Below, in pieces: positions 16,248 through 27,500 of a DNA stretch of 64,000 nucleotides (the stretch's first letter is position 1; each line of letters opens with the position of its first letter). Both the position numbers and the translations under genes were made by a program. The stretch is from JBBIOU01 sp037443205 (GTDB taxonomy: Bacteria > Bacteroidota > Bacteroidia > Flavobacteriales_D > UBA2798): the NCBI GenBank assembly GCA_037443205.1, contig JBBIOU010000001.1, forward strand, positions 186,001-250,000. The letters are read 5' to 3'. The notes beneath the pieces were generated by a model that was not told the origin of the DNA, made no database searches, and saw only the letters and a list, made by a program, of their open reading frames with translations.

Positions 16248-18965
16248 TTATTTAATGTATTGTTTAATATTCTTATCGGTTTCTTTATTTTTAATATCTA
16301 TAATTAAATCACCGATTTTTTTATCCATCAATTTAGCGATGTTTAGGTCTTTTTCGGTGTCCGCAATTTCGCGGGTGCGGTCTTGATTTTTTGCTTCTTC
16401 TTTCAGGCTTTCCAGTTTAGTTTCCAGTTCCAGTGTTTGTTTGGCGTAATGTGCCTGCATACCTGATAAGGATTGATAGCCGTAAAATTTAACGTACCAG
16501 GGTGAACCATTGCGCGCAATATCTTCGAGTAATTCAAGTCCTTTGTTTACTTCGTCAATATTTTGCTTTTTTAAATAATTTACATAACTGCCCATCATAC
16601 CTAATTTATCAATACCGGATGATTTTTTAAAACTCTGTATCATATAATCGTGTTGTTGGGCATTACCGTGTTCGGCATATAAATCAAATAATGCATGTCG
16701 TATAGAGGCGTTTTTTTCATTTTCAAATGGTTTGGCTAATTGTAATCCTCTTTTAGCATCTATTGCGGCTATACCTTTTATTCCTTCAGACATTACTTCG
16801 TATGACGAATCGTTGAGTGCTTTTTCAAATACCATCAGTAATTCTTTTTCCTGGTTGTTTTTAGTAAATAATTTTCGCAATTGAGCAATCGCTGTTGAAC
16901 GAACAGAGGCTTCTTGATCGTTGGCAGCCGCTAAAATTAATTTTTCTTTTATGGTATTGAGATTTGTTTGAATTTTCATTGCTTTTTCCAGATTTTTCAT
17001 AGCCAGTTCACGCAGGTGTCTGCTTTTATCTGACAAAGCATCAATAATTACACGCATAGCATTTTCGTCAGACGATTTTGCGCATTTTTCGATGGCTTCT
17101 CTTCTATCTAAATAACGTGGTGCATGATAGTATTGAAAAATAAATTGTTCGATGGGTTTTATATCTTCTTTTTCGCACAGTAAAATTTTGCGGGCATCAA
17201 AGTTTACCAAATCAGGTTTTTGGCTTACCCTAAATATAAATTGTTCTAAGCGCTTGGTAAGTTTTACAGAATGAGTAGTTTTTTCTCCTGCTGCGTAAAT
17301 ATCAATTTCAACCGGTATGATATAAAGAGGTACTTTTTCAAAATTTTGTTTTTGTTCGATGGTTACTGTTATCTCTTTTTTTACATCGTCATATTCTTGA
17401 GTTATTTTAAATTTAGGATGACCTTGTGCATAAAACCATTGGTTAAAAAACCAATTCAAGTCCTGGCCGGTAACCTTTTCAAAAGCCAGGCGCAAATGGT
17501 GAACTTCTACAGGTTGATAGGCGTTTTCGGTAAGGAATATTTTGAGCGACTCAAAAAATGCTTCATCTCCTACAATGTTGCGAAGCATGTGTAATATTCG
17601 TCCGCCTTTGTTGTAAGAGTGGGCATCAAACATTTCTTCTTTATCTTTATAATCAAAGCGAACCATATCGGCATATCCGCTTTGTTTGCTTTGCAGTAAA
17701 TAGCCTTGCATTTCGATGTAGGCATAATGGTCGGCTACATCAGCTCCATATTCATATTCATCCCATAAATATTGGCTATAGTTGGCAAATGATTCGTTTA
17801 CGGGTAAATTAGCCCAACTTTCGCAGGTTATTAAATCGCCAAACCAATGATGGAACAACTCATGCGCAATAATGGATTCGTTATGTCCATCTAACAGTTC
17901 TCTTTTTGTTTTATATAAAAATTCTCCGTGTATTGTGGCAGTGGTGTTTTCCATGGCTCCCGATACGTAATCGCGCACAACCACCTGCGAATATTTTTCC
18001 CAGGGATATTCTACACCAAGCAGTTTCGAAAAGTATGCTATCATTTTAGGCGTTTTACCAAATATATCGCGTGCATAAGGTGCATAATCGTGTTCTACAT
18101 AATAGCTTACTTCAATTTCTTTTCCGTCTTTTCTTTTCCAGGTATCTTTAATAATTGAATAATCGCCAATGGCCATCATCACCAGATAGGGCGCATGAAC
18201 CTGGCTCATTTTCCAATGATCAGTGCGGGTGCCATCATTGTTATTAGTAGATTTAATCAGAAATCCGTTTGACAGGGTTTTGTATTTATCAGGAACAGTA
18301 ATTAATAATTCATGAGTCATTTTTTCATTCGGCTTGTCAATGGTAGGAAACCAGCACGAATTAGCTTCGGTTTCGCCTTGTGTCCATATTTCAATGTGTT
18401 TGTTTTCTTTGCCCTCGGGGTTGATAAAGTATAAGCCTTTATCGCTTGTAATGGCAGAGCTTCCTCCAGTTTCCCGTTCATTCGGTTTTGCTGTATATTC
18501 AATATAGATAGTATATGTTTCATTGCGGGTGTAAACTTTGTCTAAATTAATAAACAATTGTGTGGTATCGTTTTTATAGTTCAACTCTTGTAGTTTGCCG
18601 TTTTTTAAAATACCCAGTTTATGAATATCAAAATTTTTGGCATCAAGTATTAATTCATTTACCGGATAAAAGTGTGGTTTAATATCTAAAGTAGCTTTGC
18701 CATGCAGGCGTTGTTTTTCCCAATCAAAGCTAACTTCAAGCCTGGTGTGTAAAATATCGTTTATACGGGTAGCTGAGGGGTTATACCTTTTTTGTACGGG
18801 CTCTGCATCTTTAGACTGATTTTCTTTTTTATCTGTATTTGCAGAAGAGGTGTTAGAATTACTTGCAGTAATCGGTTTTACCTCGGTTGTTTGTTTTTTT
18901 CGGGTAGCACAGGCTGTAATAAACAATAGTGTAATCAGTGCGGCAAGTAAGGATATTTTTTTCAT
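16248..18965 (-). CDS. M1 family aminopeptidase lipoprotein with C-terminal HEAT-like repeats
   Basis: 905 aa. A lipoprotein signal (LITLLFITACATRKK) places it at the periplasmic or outer-membrane face. The N-terminal M1 beta-domain is followed by the substrate motif SGAMENTT and the zinc motif HELFHHWFGD (about residue 367) with the downstream NESFANY glutamate, so the catalytic site is complete. The C-terminal third has HEAT-like helical repeats (for example DALSDKSRHLRELAMKNLE). It resembles periplasmic/cell-surface aminopeptidases used for peptide nutrition in this phylum. It is divergent from the biotin carrier gene. Confidence 0.92.
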   Translation of the reverse strand: MKKISLLAALITLLFITACATRKKQTTEVKPITASNSNTSSANTDKKENQSKDAEPVQKRYNPSATRINDILHTRLEVSFDWEKQRLHGKATLDIKPHFYPVNELILDAKNFDIHKLGILKNGKLQELNYKNDTTQLFINLDKVYTRNETYTIYIEYTAKPNERETGGSSAITSDKGLYFINPEGKENKHIEIWTQGETEANSCWFPTIDKPNEKMTHELLITVPDKYKTLSNGFLIKSTNNNDGTRTDHWKMSQVHAPYLVMMAIGDYSIIKDTWKRKDGKEIEVSYYVEHDYAPYARDIFGKTPKMIAYFSKLLGVEYPWEKYSQVVVRDYVSGAMENTTATIHGEFLYKTKRELLDGHNESIIAHELFHHWFGDLITCESWANLPVNESFANYSQYLWDEYEYGADVADHYAYIEMQGYLLQSKQSGYADMVRFDYKDKEEMFDAHSYNKGGRILHMLRNIVGDEAFFESLKIFLTENAYQPVEVHHLRLAFEKVTGQDLNWFFNQWFYAQGHPKFKITQEYDDVKKEITVTIEQKQNFEKVPLYIIPVEIDIYAAGEKTTHSVKLTKRLEQFIFRVSQKPDLVNFDARKILLCEKEDIKPIEQFIFQYYHAPRYLDRREAIEKCAKSSDENAMRVIIDALSDKSRHLRELAMKNLEKAMKIQTNLNTIKEKLILAAANDQEASVRSTAIAQLRKLFTKNNQEKELLMVFEKALNDSSYEVMSEGIKGIAAIDAKRGLQLAKPFENEKNASIRHALFDLYAEHGNAQQHDYMIQSFKKSSGIDKLGMMGSYVNYLKKQNIDEVNKGLELLEDIARNGSPWYVKFYGYQSLSGMQAHYAKQTLELETKLESLKEEAKNQDRTREIADTEKDLNIAKLMDKKIGDLIIDIKNKETDKNIKQYIK

Positions 18966-19072
18966 GGTTTAATAAAGTATTATTTGCAAAAATGATGAAA
19001 ATTAACACATTGTACAACAATTTGCATTATTTGCGGTTTATTTATTAGTTTAGCGAGCAATAAATAATTTTA

Positions 19073-19579
19073 ATGGACGCGTATTTGATAAATGTTAATA
19101 ACAGGCAGGAATTTACCCTCGAAAAATCGAAGGATGATAAATTTATAATTAACAACAGCTTACTTAGTGCGGATGTAAGAAAAACCGGTAATCATAGTTA
19201 TCATGTAATTATCAATAACAAAGGTTATAATATTGAAATATTGAAAAACGATATTGAAAACAAAAAACTTACTATATTGATTAATGGTAATAAATATTAC
19301 ACACATGTTAAAGATAAATACGATTTACTATTAAGTAAATTAGGTATAAACATGGTTAGCAAAGCCGTAAAAAATATGAAAGCTCCTATGCCAGGTTTGG
19401 TTTTAGATGTTTTAGTTAATCCGGGTGATGTGGTAAAATCGCAACAAGCTTTAATGGTTCTTGAAGCAATGAAAATGGAGAATGTTTTAAAAGCTCCGGC
19501 AGACGGCATTGTTAAATCTGTTGAAGTAACAAAAGGTAAAACCGTTGAAAAAAATCAGATATTAATTAATTTTGAGTAA
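19073..19579 (+). CDS. Biotin carboxyl carrier protein (biotin/lipoyl attachment domain)
   Basis: 168 aa. The C-terminal 75 residues are a biotinyl domain beginning KAPMPGLVLDVLVNPGD, with the biotinylation site EAMKMEN (Lys134). The N-terminal half is less conserved and resembles the extra region of propionyl/methylmalonyl-CoA carboxylase carrier subunits. No carboxylase subunits are adjacent, so the partner enzyme is unknown. It precedes the superoxide dismutase gene by 8 nt. Confidence 0.9.
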   Translation: MDAYLINVNNRQEFTLEKSKDDKFIINNSLLSADVRKTGNHSYHVIINNKGYNIEILKNDIENKKLTILINGNKYYTHVKDKYDLLLSKLGINMVSKAVKNMKAPMPGLVLDVLVNPGDVVKSQQALMVLEAMKMENVLKAPADGIVKSVEVTKGKTVEKNQILINFE

Positions 19580-19587
19580 TTTTAAAT

Positions 19588-20334
19588 ATGCACAATAAAA
19601 ATCATACCCGAAGAGATTTTATAAAAAAAACCGGAATAATAACAGTTGGTGCCGTAATCGCTACTTCACCTTTAGCTCATGCTGATGAGTTGGCGCAAAA
19701 CGAGTTATTCAATAATGACAATAAAAAATTTTCATTGCCCGACTTACCCTATCCATACGATGCTTTAGAACCATATATTGACAAACAAACCATGGAGATA
19801 CATCATAGTAAGCATCATGCAGGATATGTAAATAATTTAAACAAAGCCATCGAACAACTAAATAAAAAAATACCTCAGCAATTAGAAGATATTCTAAAAA
19901 AAATTTCTTCCTATAATGACGCCATCAGAAATAATGCAGGGGGGCACTATAACCACAGTTTATTTTGGAAATTAATGAAACCCAACGGTGGTGGATTGCC
20001 TTCAGGTAAGTTAGCCGAAGCAATAAATGCCAAATTCGGTTCGTTCGAAAATTTTAAAAAAACATTTAATGATGTCGCTGCAAAACGATTTGGTTCCGGC
20101 TGGGCATGGCTGATAAAAAACAAAAAAGGATTACAGGTTATATCTACACCTAATCAAGATAATCCATTAATGAATACTAACACCGTTGAAGCAAAAGGTA
20201 ATGTTGTTTTGTGTTTGGATGTTTGGGAACATGCATACTATTTAAAATATCAAAACAAACGAACAGATTATATTAACAATTGGTGGAACCTTATAAATTG
20301 GGAGCAAGCCGAAGCATTTTTTCAGGCCTCTTAA
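19588..20334 (+). CDS. sodA: Superoxide dismutase (Mn type) with twin-arginine signal
   Basis: Converts superoxide to oxygen and peroxide. 248 aa, about 45 longer than a cytoplasmic SOD because of an N-terminal Tat-type signal (HTRRDFIKKTG, hydrophobic stretch, cleavage near AHA-DE). Metal ligands are present: the His in EIHHSKHHAGYV, the His in GGHYNHSLFW, and Asp and His in LDVWEHAYYLKYQ. The segment NQDNPLM with the active-site Gln, and the glycine in AGGHYNH, are Mn-type features. Tat export fits folding with metal in the cytoplasm before transport to the periplasm. Confidence 0.9.
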   Translation: MHNKNHTRRDFIKKTGIITVGAVIATSPLAHADELAQNELFNNDNKKFSLPDLPYPYDALEPYIDKQTMEIHHSKHHAGYVNNLNKAIEQLNKKIPQQLEDILKKISSYNDAIRNNAGGHYNHSLFWKLMKPNGGGLPSGKLAEAINAKFGSFENFKKTFNDVAAKRFGSGWAWLIKNKKGLQVISTPNQDNPLMNTNTVEAKGNVVLCLDVWEHAYYLKYQNKRTDYINNWWNLINWEQAEAFFQAS

Positions 20335-20489
20335 TACTTTAATAACATATATTTTAAATTGTTTCTGATAAGTAAACTGTTCAGTAATATCTAATTTACA
20401 TTGCTCAACTATTTCTAACAAAAATTTAATTCTGTTTATCATTAAGCATAAAATTCGAAGCAGACTTTTGTTTCATAAAAAATTACAAT

Positions 20490-23021
20490 ATGAAACAAAA
20501 AATAACACAAACCATTTTGGCAATATTTCTTTGTCATGTTTTATCGGCACAAATCATCATTACACAATGGGATTTTGAAAGTTCAATAACAGCACCCTCT
20601 ACCGGTACAGGAACAAATTCATTGGTGGGCTCTATGAGTGGTCCGGCTTCAAGTTCGGGTTCATTAACCGGATGCATACAACAATCAGGTACAGGTGCCT
20701 GGCAGATAGCATCGGCCAATCCCGGTACAATGGAAGAAACCAGCGGAGTGGAATTTTTAATATCTACAGTTGGTTATACCAATATTATTTTTGAGTATGA
20801 CCACCGTATATCCAATACTGCTACAAGAACCTCCAGAATACAATATACGCTGGATGGAACTAACTGGATAAATTTAAATTTAACTCCTGCCATTTATAAC
20901 AGCTTATGTCCCGGAAGAGGAGCTTTAGACAATGGCCGCATTGATGTTGCTGACCCTGTTGGAACGAATGTTTCTGACGGCTGGGGCAGAAGAGTTATAG
21001 ACTTTTCATCCATTACCGGTGCAAACAATAATCCGAATTTCGGAGTTAGAATTTTAGCAGCTTATTACGATAATACCGGACAATTTCGTCAGGCTAATAA
21101 TGTTGGCAATGTGGCAACTGCAGGTACCTGGAGATTTGACAATGTAACATTTAAAGGAACCTTGCCTCCCGCTAATCTATCGTTTACAGCTACTCATCAA
21201 ACAATTAACGAAAATGCAGGCTCGATAGATATTCATATAAATATCAGTAATTCAAATATCGCTCCATCATCGGTTGATGTTATTGCTTTAGCTATAAGCA
21301 ATGCTGTTGCAGGCACTGATTACGTTATTACAAACAGCACTGTTACGTTTCCGCCCAATTCTACCGGTTCATTGCCTGTAACAATAAATATAAGCGATGA
21401 TGCAACTGCCGAACAAACCGAATACATTGTTTTGCAATTAACTAATCCGGTAAATGCAACTATAACAGGTACATCAAGATATTACTTATATATCAAAGAT
21501 GATGACAGAATAATACCGTCATTTAACAATGAACTTTCATTAATGTTATTATCCAGTTATCAAAATGGTACGGCCGGAACAAACTCCTCAGAAATTGTTG
21601 CACATGACCCAACCGTTCAACGCTTGTTTGTAGCTAATAGCATTGGAAACAAATTAGATATTTTAGATTTTTCAAACCCCTCGGCTATAAATCTGATAAC
21701 ATCAATCAGTTTGAATACTTATGGATCAATTAATAGTTTAGATGTTAGAAACGGTATAGTAGCATGTGCATTAGAAAATATATCAAACCCGCAAGACAGC
21801 GGCAAGGTTGTTTTTTTTGATTTCAATGGCAACTACATCAACCAGGTAAAAGCAGGGGCAATGCCCGATATGTTGACTTATAATCATGCCGGTAATAAAA
21901 TTTTGGTTGCTTGCGAAGGTGAACCTAATAATACATACACACAAGACCCCGAAGGAAATGTTTGTGTAATTGACCTGTCTCCGGGGATTCCCAATCTTAC
22001 ACAAGCAAATGTTACGTTTATTGGTTTTACACAATATAACGGGCAAGAAAATAGCCTGCGCGCACAAGGCATAAGAATTTACGGGCCGGGTGCATCTGCC
22101 GCTCAGGATTTTGAACCGGAATATATTACTATATCCGATAACGACAGTATAGCCTGGGTATCATTGCAGGAAAATAATGCCATTGCTGTTATTAATTTGC
22201 ATACAAACCAGGTTATAAATTTACTTCCATTAGGCGCAAAAAATCACAACACCTTTGGTAATGGTTTTGATATTTCTGACCAAACCAATGCTGTAAACAT
22301 TGCAAATTTTCCTGTAAAAGGATTGTATTTGCCCGATGCATTAGCACACATTAATATTGCAGGTACAACTTATGTTTTAACTGCTAACGAAGGAGATGCA
22401 CGAGAGTATGGTCCGCTGGATGAAGCAGTAAGGATAAGCAGCAGCAGCTATGTTTTAGATCCTGCTGTTTTTCCTGATGCTGCTGCCATAAAATCTAATT
22501 TATTTATGGGGCGTTTAAATGCAGTTAATACTTTGGGCGATACTGATAATGACGGAGATTTTGATGAAATATATTGTTTAGGTTCTCGCTCTTTTTCAAT
22601 TTGGAATGCAAATACCGGAGCGTTGGTTTATGATAGCGGTGATGACTTTGAGCAAATAACCGCCAATCATCCTGTATTTTCGCAGCTATTCAATACCAGT
22701 AATACAGCCGGTGCACCGGTAGCAAAAAACCGCAGCGATGATAAAGGCCCCGAACCCGAAGGTATTGTTGTAGCAGACATTAACGGAAACAAATACGCAT
22801 TTATTTCTTTAGAAAGAATAGGAGGAGCCATGATATACAATATTAACAATCCGTCAGCACCCTATTTTGTGTCTTATGCAAATAACAGAGACTTTACAAC
22901 AAACGGACCCGATAGAGGCGCTGAAGGAATGATTTTTGTTGCCGCTGCCAACTCGCCCAACGGCAATGATATACTCATATTGGCTAATGAAGTATCCAGT
23001 TCTTTAACCGTTTTCAGATAA
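20490..23021 (+). CDS. Secreted choice-of-anchor I/beta-propeller protein with Calx-beta domain (N-terminal part of a split T9SS cargo)
   Basis: 843 aa to an in-frame TAA. Signal peptide ending near LSAQ, an N-terminal beta-sandwich (about 20-225), a Calx-beta-like domain (about 226-335, ATISDDATAEQTEYIVLQL type), then a long beta-propeller-like region (GKVVFFDFNGN, ILVACEGEPNNTY, ALAHINIAGTTYVLTANEGD) of the kind annotated choice-of-anchor I or phytase-like esterase. Family members carry a C-terminal anchoring or sorting domain. Here it is cut off by a single TAA at 23019-23021, while the same frame continues for 309 codons to 23948 and encodes an Ig-like and T9SS sorting region. The protein may be truncated and unsorted. 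Confidence 0.85.
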   Translation: MKQKITQTILAIFLCHVLSAQIIITQWDFESSITAPSTGTGTNSLVGSMSGPASSSGSLTGCIQQSGTGAWQIASANPGTMEETSGVEFLISTVGYTNIIFEYDHRISNTATRTSRIQYTLDGTNWINLNLTPAIYNSLCPGRGALDNGRIDVADPVGTNVSDGWGRRVIDFSSITGANNNPNFGVRILAAYYDNTGQFRQANNVGNVATAGTWRFDNVTFKGTLPPANLSFTATHQTINENAGSIDIHINISNSNIAPSSVDVIALAISNAVAGTDYVITNSTVTFPPNSTGSLPVTINISDDATAEQTEYIVLQLTNPVNATITGTSRYYLYIKDDDRIIPSFNNELSLMLLSSYQNGTAGTNSSEIVAHDPTVQRLFVANSIGNKLDILDFSNPSAINLITSISLNTYGSINSLDVRNGIVACALENISNPQDSGKVVFFDFNGNYINQVKAGAMPDMLTYNHAGNKILVACEGEPNNTYTQDPEGNVCVIDLSPGIPNLTQANVTFIGFTQYNGQENSLRAQGIRIYGPGASAAQDFEPEYITISDNDSIAWVSLQENNAIAVINLHTNQVINLLPLGAKNHNTFGNGFDISDQTNAVNIANFPVKGLYLPDALAHINIAGTTYVLTANEGDAREYGPLDEAVRISSSSYVLDPAVFPDAAAIKSNLFMGRLNAVNTLGDTDNDGDFDEIYCLGSRSFSIWNANTGALVYDSGDDFEQITANHPVFSQLFNTSNTAGAPVAKNRSDDKGPEPEGIVVADINGNKYAFISLERIGGAMIYNINNPSAPYFVSYANNRDFTTNGPDRGAEGMIFVAAANSPNGNDILILANEVSSSLTVFR

Positions 23022-23948
23022 ACAGTTGTCAGGCAACAATCTTCGGTAAATGTTACTGCATCCGGAAATACTACTTTTTGCCAGGGTAATAACGTGGTAT
23101 TATCTACACCGGTTAATACAAATGTAAATTATCAATGGTACAATAACGGTAATCCGATTAACGGAGCAACCGCTAATACTTACACAGCTAACACTGCAGG
23201 TAGCTACACCTTGCAATTTACCAACAGCATGATGAACTGTTCGGGATATACAGCACCCGTAGAAGTAACAGTAAATTCACTACCCACAGTTATTGCTAAT
23301 GCATCGCAAACATTTATTTGCCAGGGAGAACAGGTTACTTTAACAGGTAGTGGTGCGCAAAGTTATACTTGGAATAATGCAGTTACGAATGGAGTTCCTT
23401 TTGCTCCTGCGCAAACATTAACTTATACTGTAACCGGAACAGATATTAATAATTGTACTAACACCGATGATATTACCATATTTGTTAACCCCTTGCCACA
23501 ACCTGTAATTACAAATAACAACAACACCTTATCAACGACCTTAAGCTATAATACTTATCAATGGAATTTGAACGGAAACCCGATTCCGGGAGCTATAAGC
23601 CAGTTTTATGTTGCCCAGCAAAATGGTAATTACACCGTTACGGTAACTGATGGCACAGGATGTAGCAATACTTCTAACACAATTACGGTTAACACAGTAG
23701 GTATATCCGAAATAACAACACAGTTAATACAAGTTTATCCTAACCCTGTTAATAACGATTTGTTGATAAGTACTACTGATAATATGAGTAATGTTGTTTT
23801 ATACAATGCATTGGGTGCCGAAATATTCAATGCAGAAGTAAATACAAATAGAACCCATGTAGATATGAGTGGTTTTGAAAGAGGTGTGTATTATGTTAAG
23901 GTAAATACGCAAACAAACTCAGTAATTACAAAAATTATTAAACAATAA
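23022..23948 (+). pseudogene. C-terminal fragment: Ig-like repeats and T9SS type A sorting domain
   Basis: This continues the frame of the preceding gene after its TAA with no shift. The first codons (TVVRQQSSVNVTASGNTTF) read smoothly into Ig/PKD-like repeats with WYNNGNPINGA and WNLNGNPIPGA, ending in a type A T9SS sorting domain (VYPNPVNNDLLISTTDN ... GVYYVKVNTQTNSVITKIIKQ). A GTG at 23094 could start a separate 284-aa protein, but it would have no signal peptide. The most economical reading is one ancestral gene (20490-23948) interrupted by a nonsense mutation or a sequencing error. Confidence 0.8.
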
Positions 23949-24500
23949 CATTTGCCTGAAATGTGTTTTCATTCCAAATTCAATATTAAAGATTTAACAA
24001 ACTTAACATCTTTCGCCAGCAGCGAACTAAGAGTATTGCATGACGGATGGCATTTGATTATCTGCAGATAGATGAGATTGAAGGCAATGCTAATGTTTAA
24101 TTCGGGATTAAAATTTACTCAGTTTTGAGCGGTTTCGAACTAATCAAGCGTTGCACTTTTTGATTGATTTATTACCCTGAATTATGCATTGGCAGGTGTT
24201 TTTACGGATAAAGCATAAGTTTAATTCGGCACGCTTGCCAATGCAATCAGTCGGTATTTAACCGATAATCATTTGGGGGGTTATTTCTGCGCTTTAATTT
24301 AGAGTAATTATCATTATTATTAACGCCAAAATATTTTGAATCGATTTTTTTGAAAGCAACACCCTTTAATACCTCACCTTTATAATTAATTATCAATGCT
24401 TTGCAACTATTTTTTATGAGCATTATTGGGGTATAAATAGTTTTTCCTGTTTAACTTGCGTGCATATTTATTATTTTGCGCATTAAAACTAATATCTTGC
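23949..24500. other. 552-bp intergenic region
   Basis: No convincing ORF. It has only a 9-bp inverted repeat (GCATTGGCA at 24186-24194, TGCCAATGC at 24236-24244) in an otherwise AT-rich stretch. It probably holds the promoter of the M1 peptidase gene and possibly decayed sequence. Confidence 0.4.
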
Positions 24501-27500
24501 ATGAGTAAATATATTTTTTTAATAAGTACATTATTTACCATTTTAAGCAGTCGGGTATGCGCACAAAAAAATAAGGCCAATTATTTTCAACAAGAAGTAA
24601 ATTATACCATCCATATTACACTGGATGATAACGCACATTTTTTAAGAGGTTTTGAAAGCATACAATACATCAACAACTCAAGCGAACAGCTAGCATATAT
24701 CTACTTTCATTTATGGCCTAATGCCTATAAAAACAACAATACGGCATTAGCAAAACAACTGCTTGAAAACAAGGATCTTGATTTTTATTATGCCGATGCT
24801 TCAGAGCGCGGATACATAGATTCATTGCAGTTTCTTGTAAATAACGATACCGTAAAATGGGAATATGATTCGGTACACATAGATATTTGCAAAATATGGC
24901 TCAACAAACTGTTAAATCCGGGAGATACTATTATTATAACCACACCTTTTCGGGTAAAAATTCCATCGGGTAAATTTTCGCGTTTAGGACACATCGGCCA
25001 ATCTTATCAAATTACTCAATGGTATCCCAAACCGGCTGTGTATGATAATACCGGCTGGCATCCTATACCTTATCTGAATCAAGGTGAGTTTTATTCGGAA
25101 TTTGGCAGTTTTGATGTCAGCATCACATTACCTGAAAATTATGTAGTTGCCGCAACCGGAGATTTTCATCCCGATTCTCACAAAGAAGAAAAATGGTTAG
25201 AGAATCTTGCCAAAGAGAACAAATATAAGTTGCAGGAAAATAAATTTTATTTTGAAGAAAAAGCCGCTAATAATGATTTTCCTCCATCATCTGCAAAGTT
25301 TAAAACCATTCGGTATAAACAAAATAAAGTACATGATTTTGCCTGGTTTGCCGATAAAAGATTTAATGTTCTCAAAGACGAATACCGGTTCGAAAAAAGT
25401 GGGCGTATAGTTACACTTTGGGCCATGTTTACCAACCAACAAGCAAAGTATTGGCAATATGCCACTCAATACCTTAATGATGCCATACATTACTATTCGC
25501 TTTGGAACGGGGAGTATCCATACAATCAGGTAACCGCAGTTGACGGTACCATCAGTGCAGGTGGAGGTATGGAATATCCAAATGTTACCATAATTGGCGA
25601 AGTAAATAGCGATTTTAGTTTAGAAGCAGTAATAGTTCATGAAGTAGGGCATAATTGGTTTTATGGAATATTAGGTACCAACGAGCGTACACACCCCTGG
25701 ATGGATGAAGGTATTAATTCGTTTAACGAAATGCGTTACATTAAAACAAAATACCCTAAATTAAGTTTAGGACAAACATTTTTACCTAAAAATCCGGGGT
25801 TAAGTGCATTTACAGGTTTAGACAAATTTAAACAACAAGCACAATATTATTTCAGCTATATGTTAAATGCAAGCAGAGGATTTGACCAACCTATTAACCT
25901 TTCTGCCGATGAATATACAGCTACTAATTACGGAGCAATAGTTTATTCCAAAACAGCCCTCGCATTTGATTATTTAAAAGCATATCTGGGTGAAAAAACT
26001 TTTGATAAATGCATGCAAACTTATTACAATACCTGGAAATTTAAACATCCTCAACCCCATGATTTAAAAAATATTTTTCAGCAGGTTAGCGGTAAAGATT
26101 TGCGTTGGTTTTTTGACGATTATTTAAAATCTAATGATGTTATAGATTATAAAATAAAACGCAAAAAACGTGTTGACAGACGCTCGAGCAAAACTTATAT
26201 GTGGATGAAATACGAAGAAAGTTTGGTAGTTAAAAATAAAACTGATTATATCATGCCGTTTTGCATACAAGGCATACGTGCCGATACGGTGGCAGCAGAA
26301 GTATGGTATCAGGGATTTAAAGGTAAAAAAACAGTGAATTTTCCTAACGGTCCATACGAATATTTTAAAATAGATTTCAGGGAGGAAATACCCGAAGTAA
26401 ACAGGCAAAATAATATGTTGCGCGATTCGGGTTCGGTGTTTAAAACTACCGAAAAATTGCGCTTCAAATTTTTAGGAGCCCCCACGCATCCGCATAGAAC
26501 ATCTGTGTTTTATTCCCCGGTAATTGGATATAATAATTATGATGGCTTGATGGCAGGTTTGGTAGTGTACAACAATGTTTTTCCGCAAAAGAATTTTGAA
26601 TGGCGTGTAATGCCGATGTATGGTTTTCGTTCGTCTATGCCGGCAGGCTCAGCTTATTTTAACTGGAACATAAATACCCGAAAGAGCAGTTGGTTAAACA
26701 ATATTTATATCAGCTTACCGCTGCGCTCATATTCAACTTCATTATTTAGTTTAGGTGAAATTAATATCAAAGAAAACTTTATAAAAGCTGCTCCCGAAGT
26801 TACCCTGCGCTTGCGTAAGAAAAACGCGCGCGATGTGCATAACCACTTTTTCATGGCAAGGAGTGTATTTATTGCCGAAAATTCTTTCGCCATAAATAGT
26901 GGAAATACAGAATTATCTTACCGAGATACACTTATATTTAATATATATAACGAATTAAAATATTCATATTACAACACGAAAACCTTAACTCCATACACAT
27001 TTAACTTTATTGTACAACAACATGTTGATTTTTTAAGACTTTCTGCAGAATATACCATTAGCAAAATCTATAATTCAAAAGGTAATAAAATATGGGGACG
27101 TGCCTTTGCCGGTGTATTTGCTTACAATAATACATATAGTTCGCGGTATAATTGGCGCATGGATGGGCAAAGCGGATATCATGATTATACCTATGATGCG
27201 GTATTTATCAGCCGAAATGACAGAGACGCATTATTTGGCAATCAGTTTATTGACAATCATGGTGCCATGAAAGCCCCTACAGCCAACGGACAATCTAACA
27301 GTTGGTTAATTGCCATCAATCTTAAGGCCGATTTGCCCATTCCGATTATTAAACCATTTATAGACATAGGTATGAGCAGTACAACCCTAAACAAAAATTT
27401 TATAGATAGAAATAAATTGCCCTGCTTATATAGTATAGGATTGTATTACCCGATAATTAAAAATGTTGCTGATGTTTATTTGCCATTATTATTTAGTAAT

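Noticed and set aside
24186..24244. 9-bp inverted repeat in the 552-bp spacer, considered as an operator or attachment site
   Set aside because: Arms are 41 bp apart, no repeat elsewhere in the window and no integrase gene nearby; chance is adequate.
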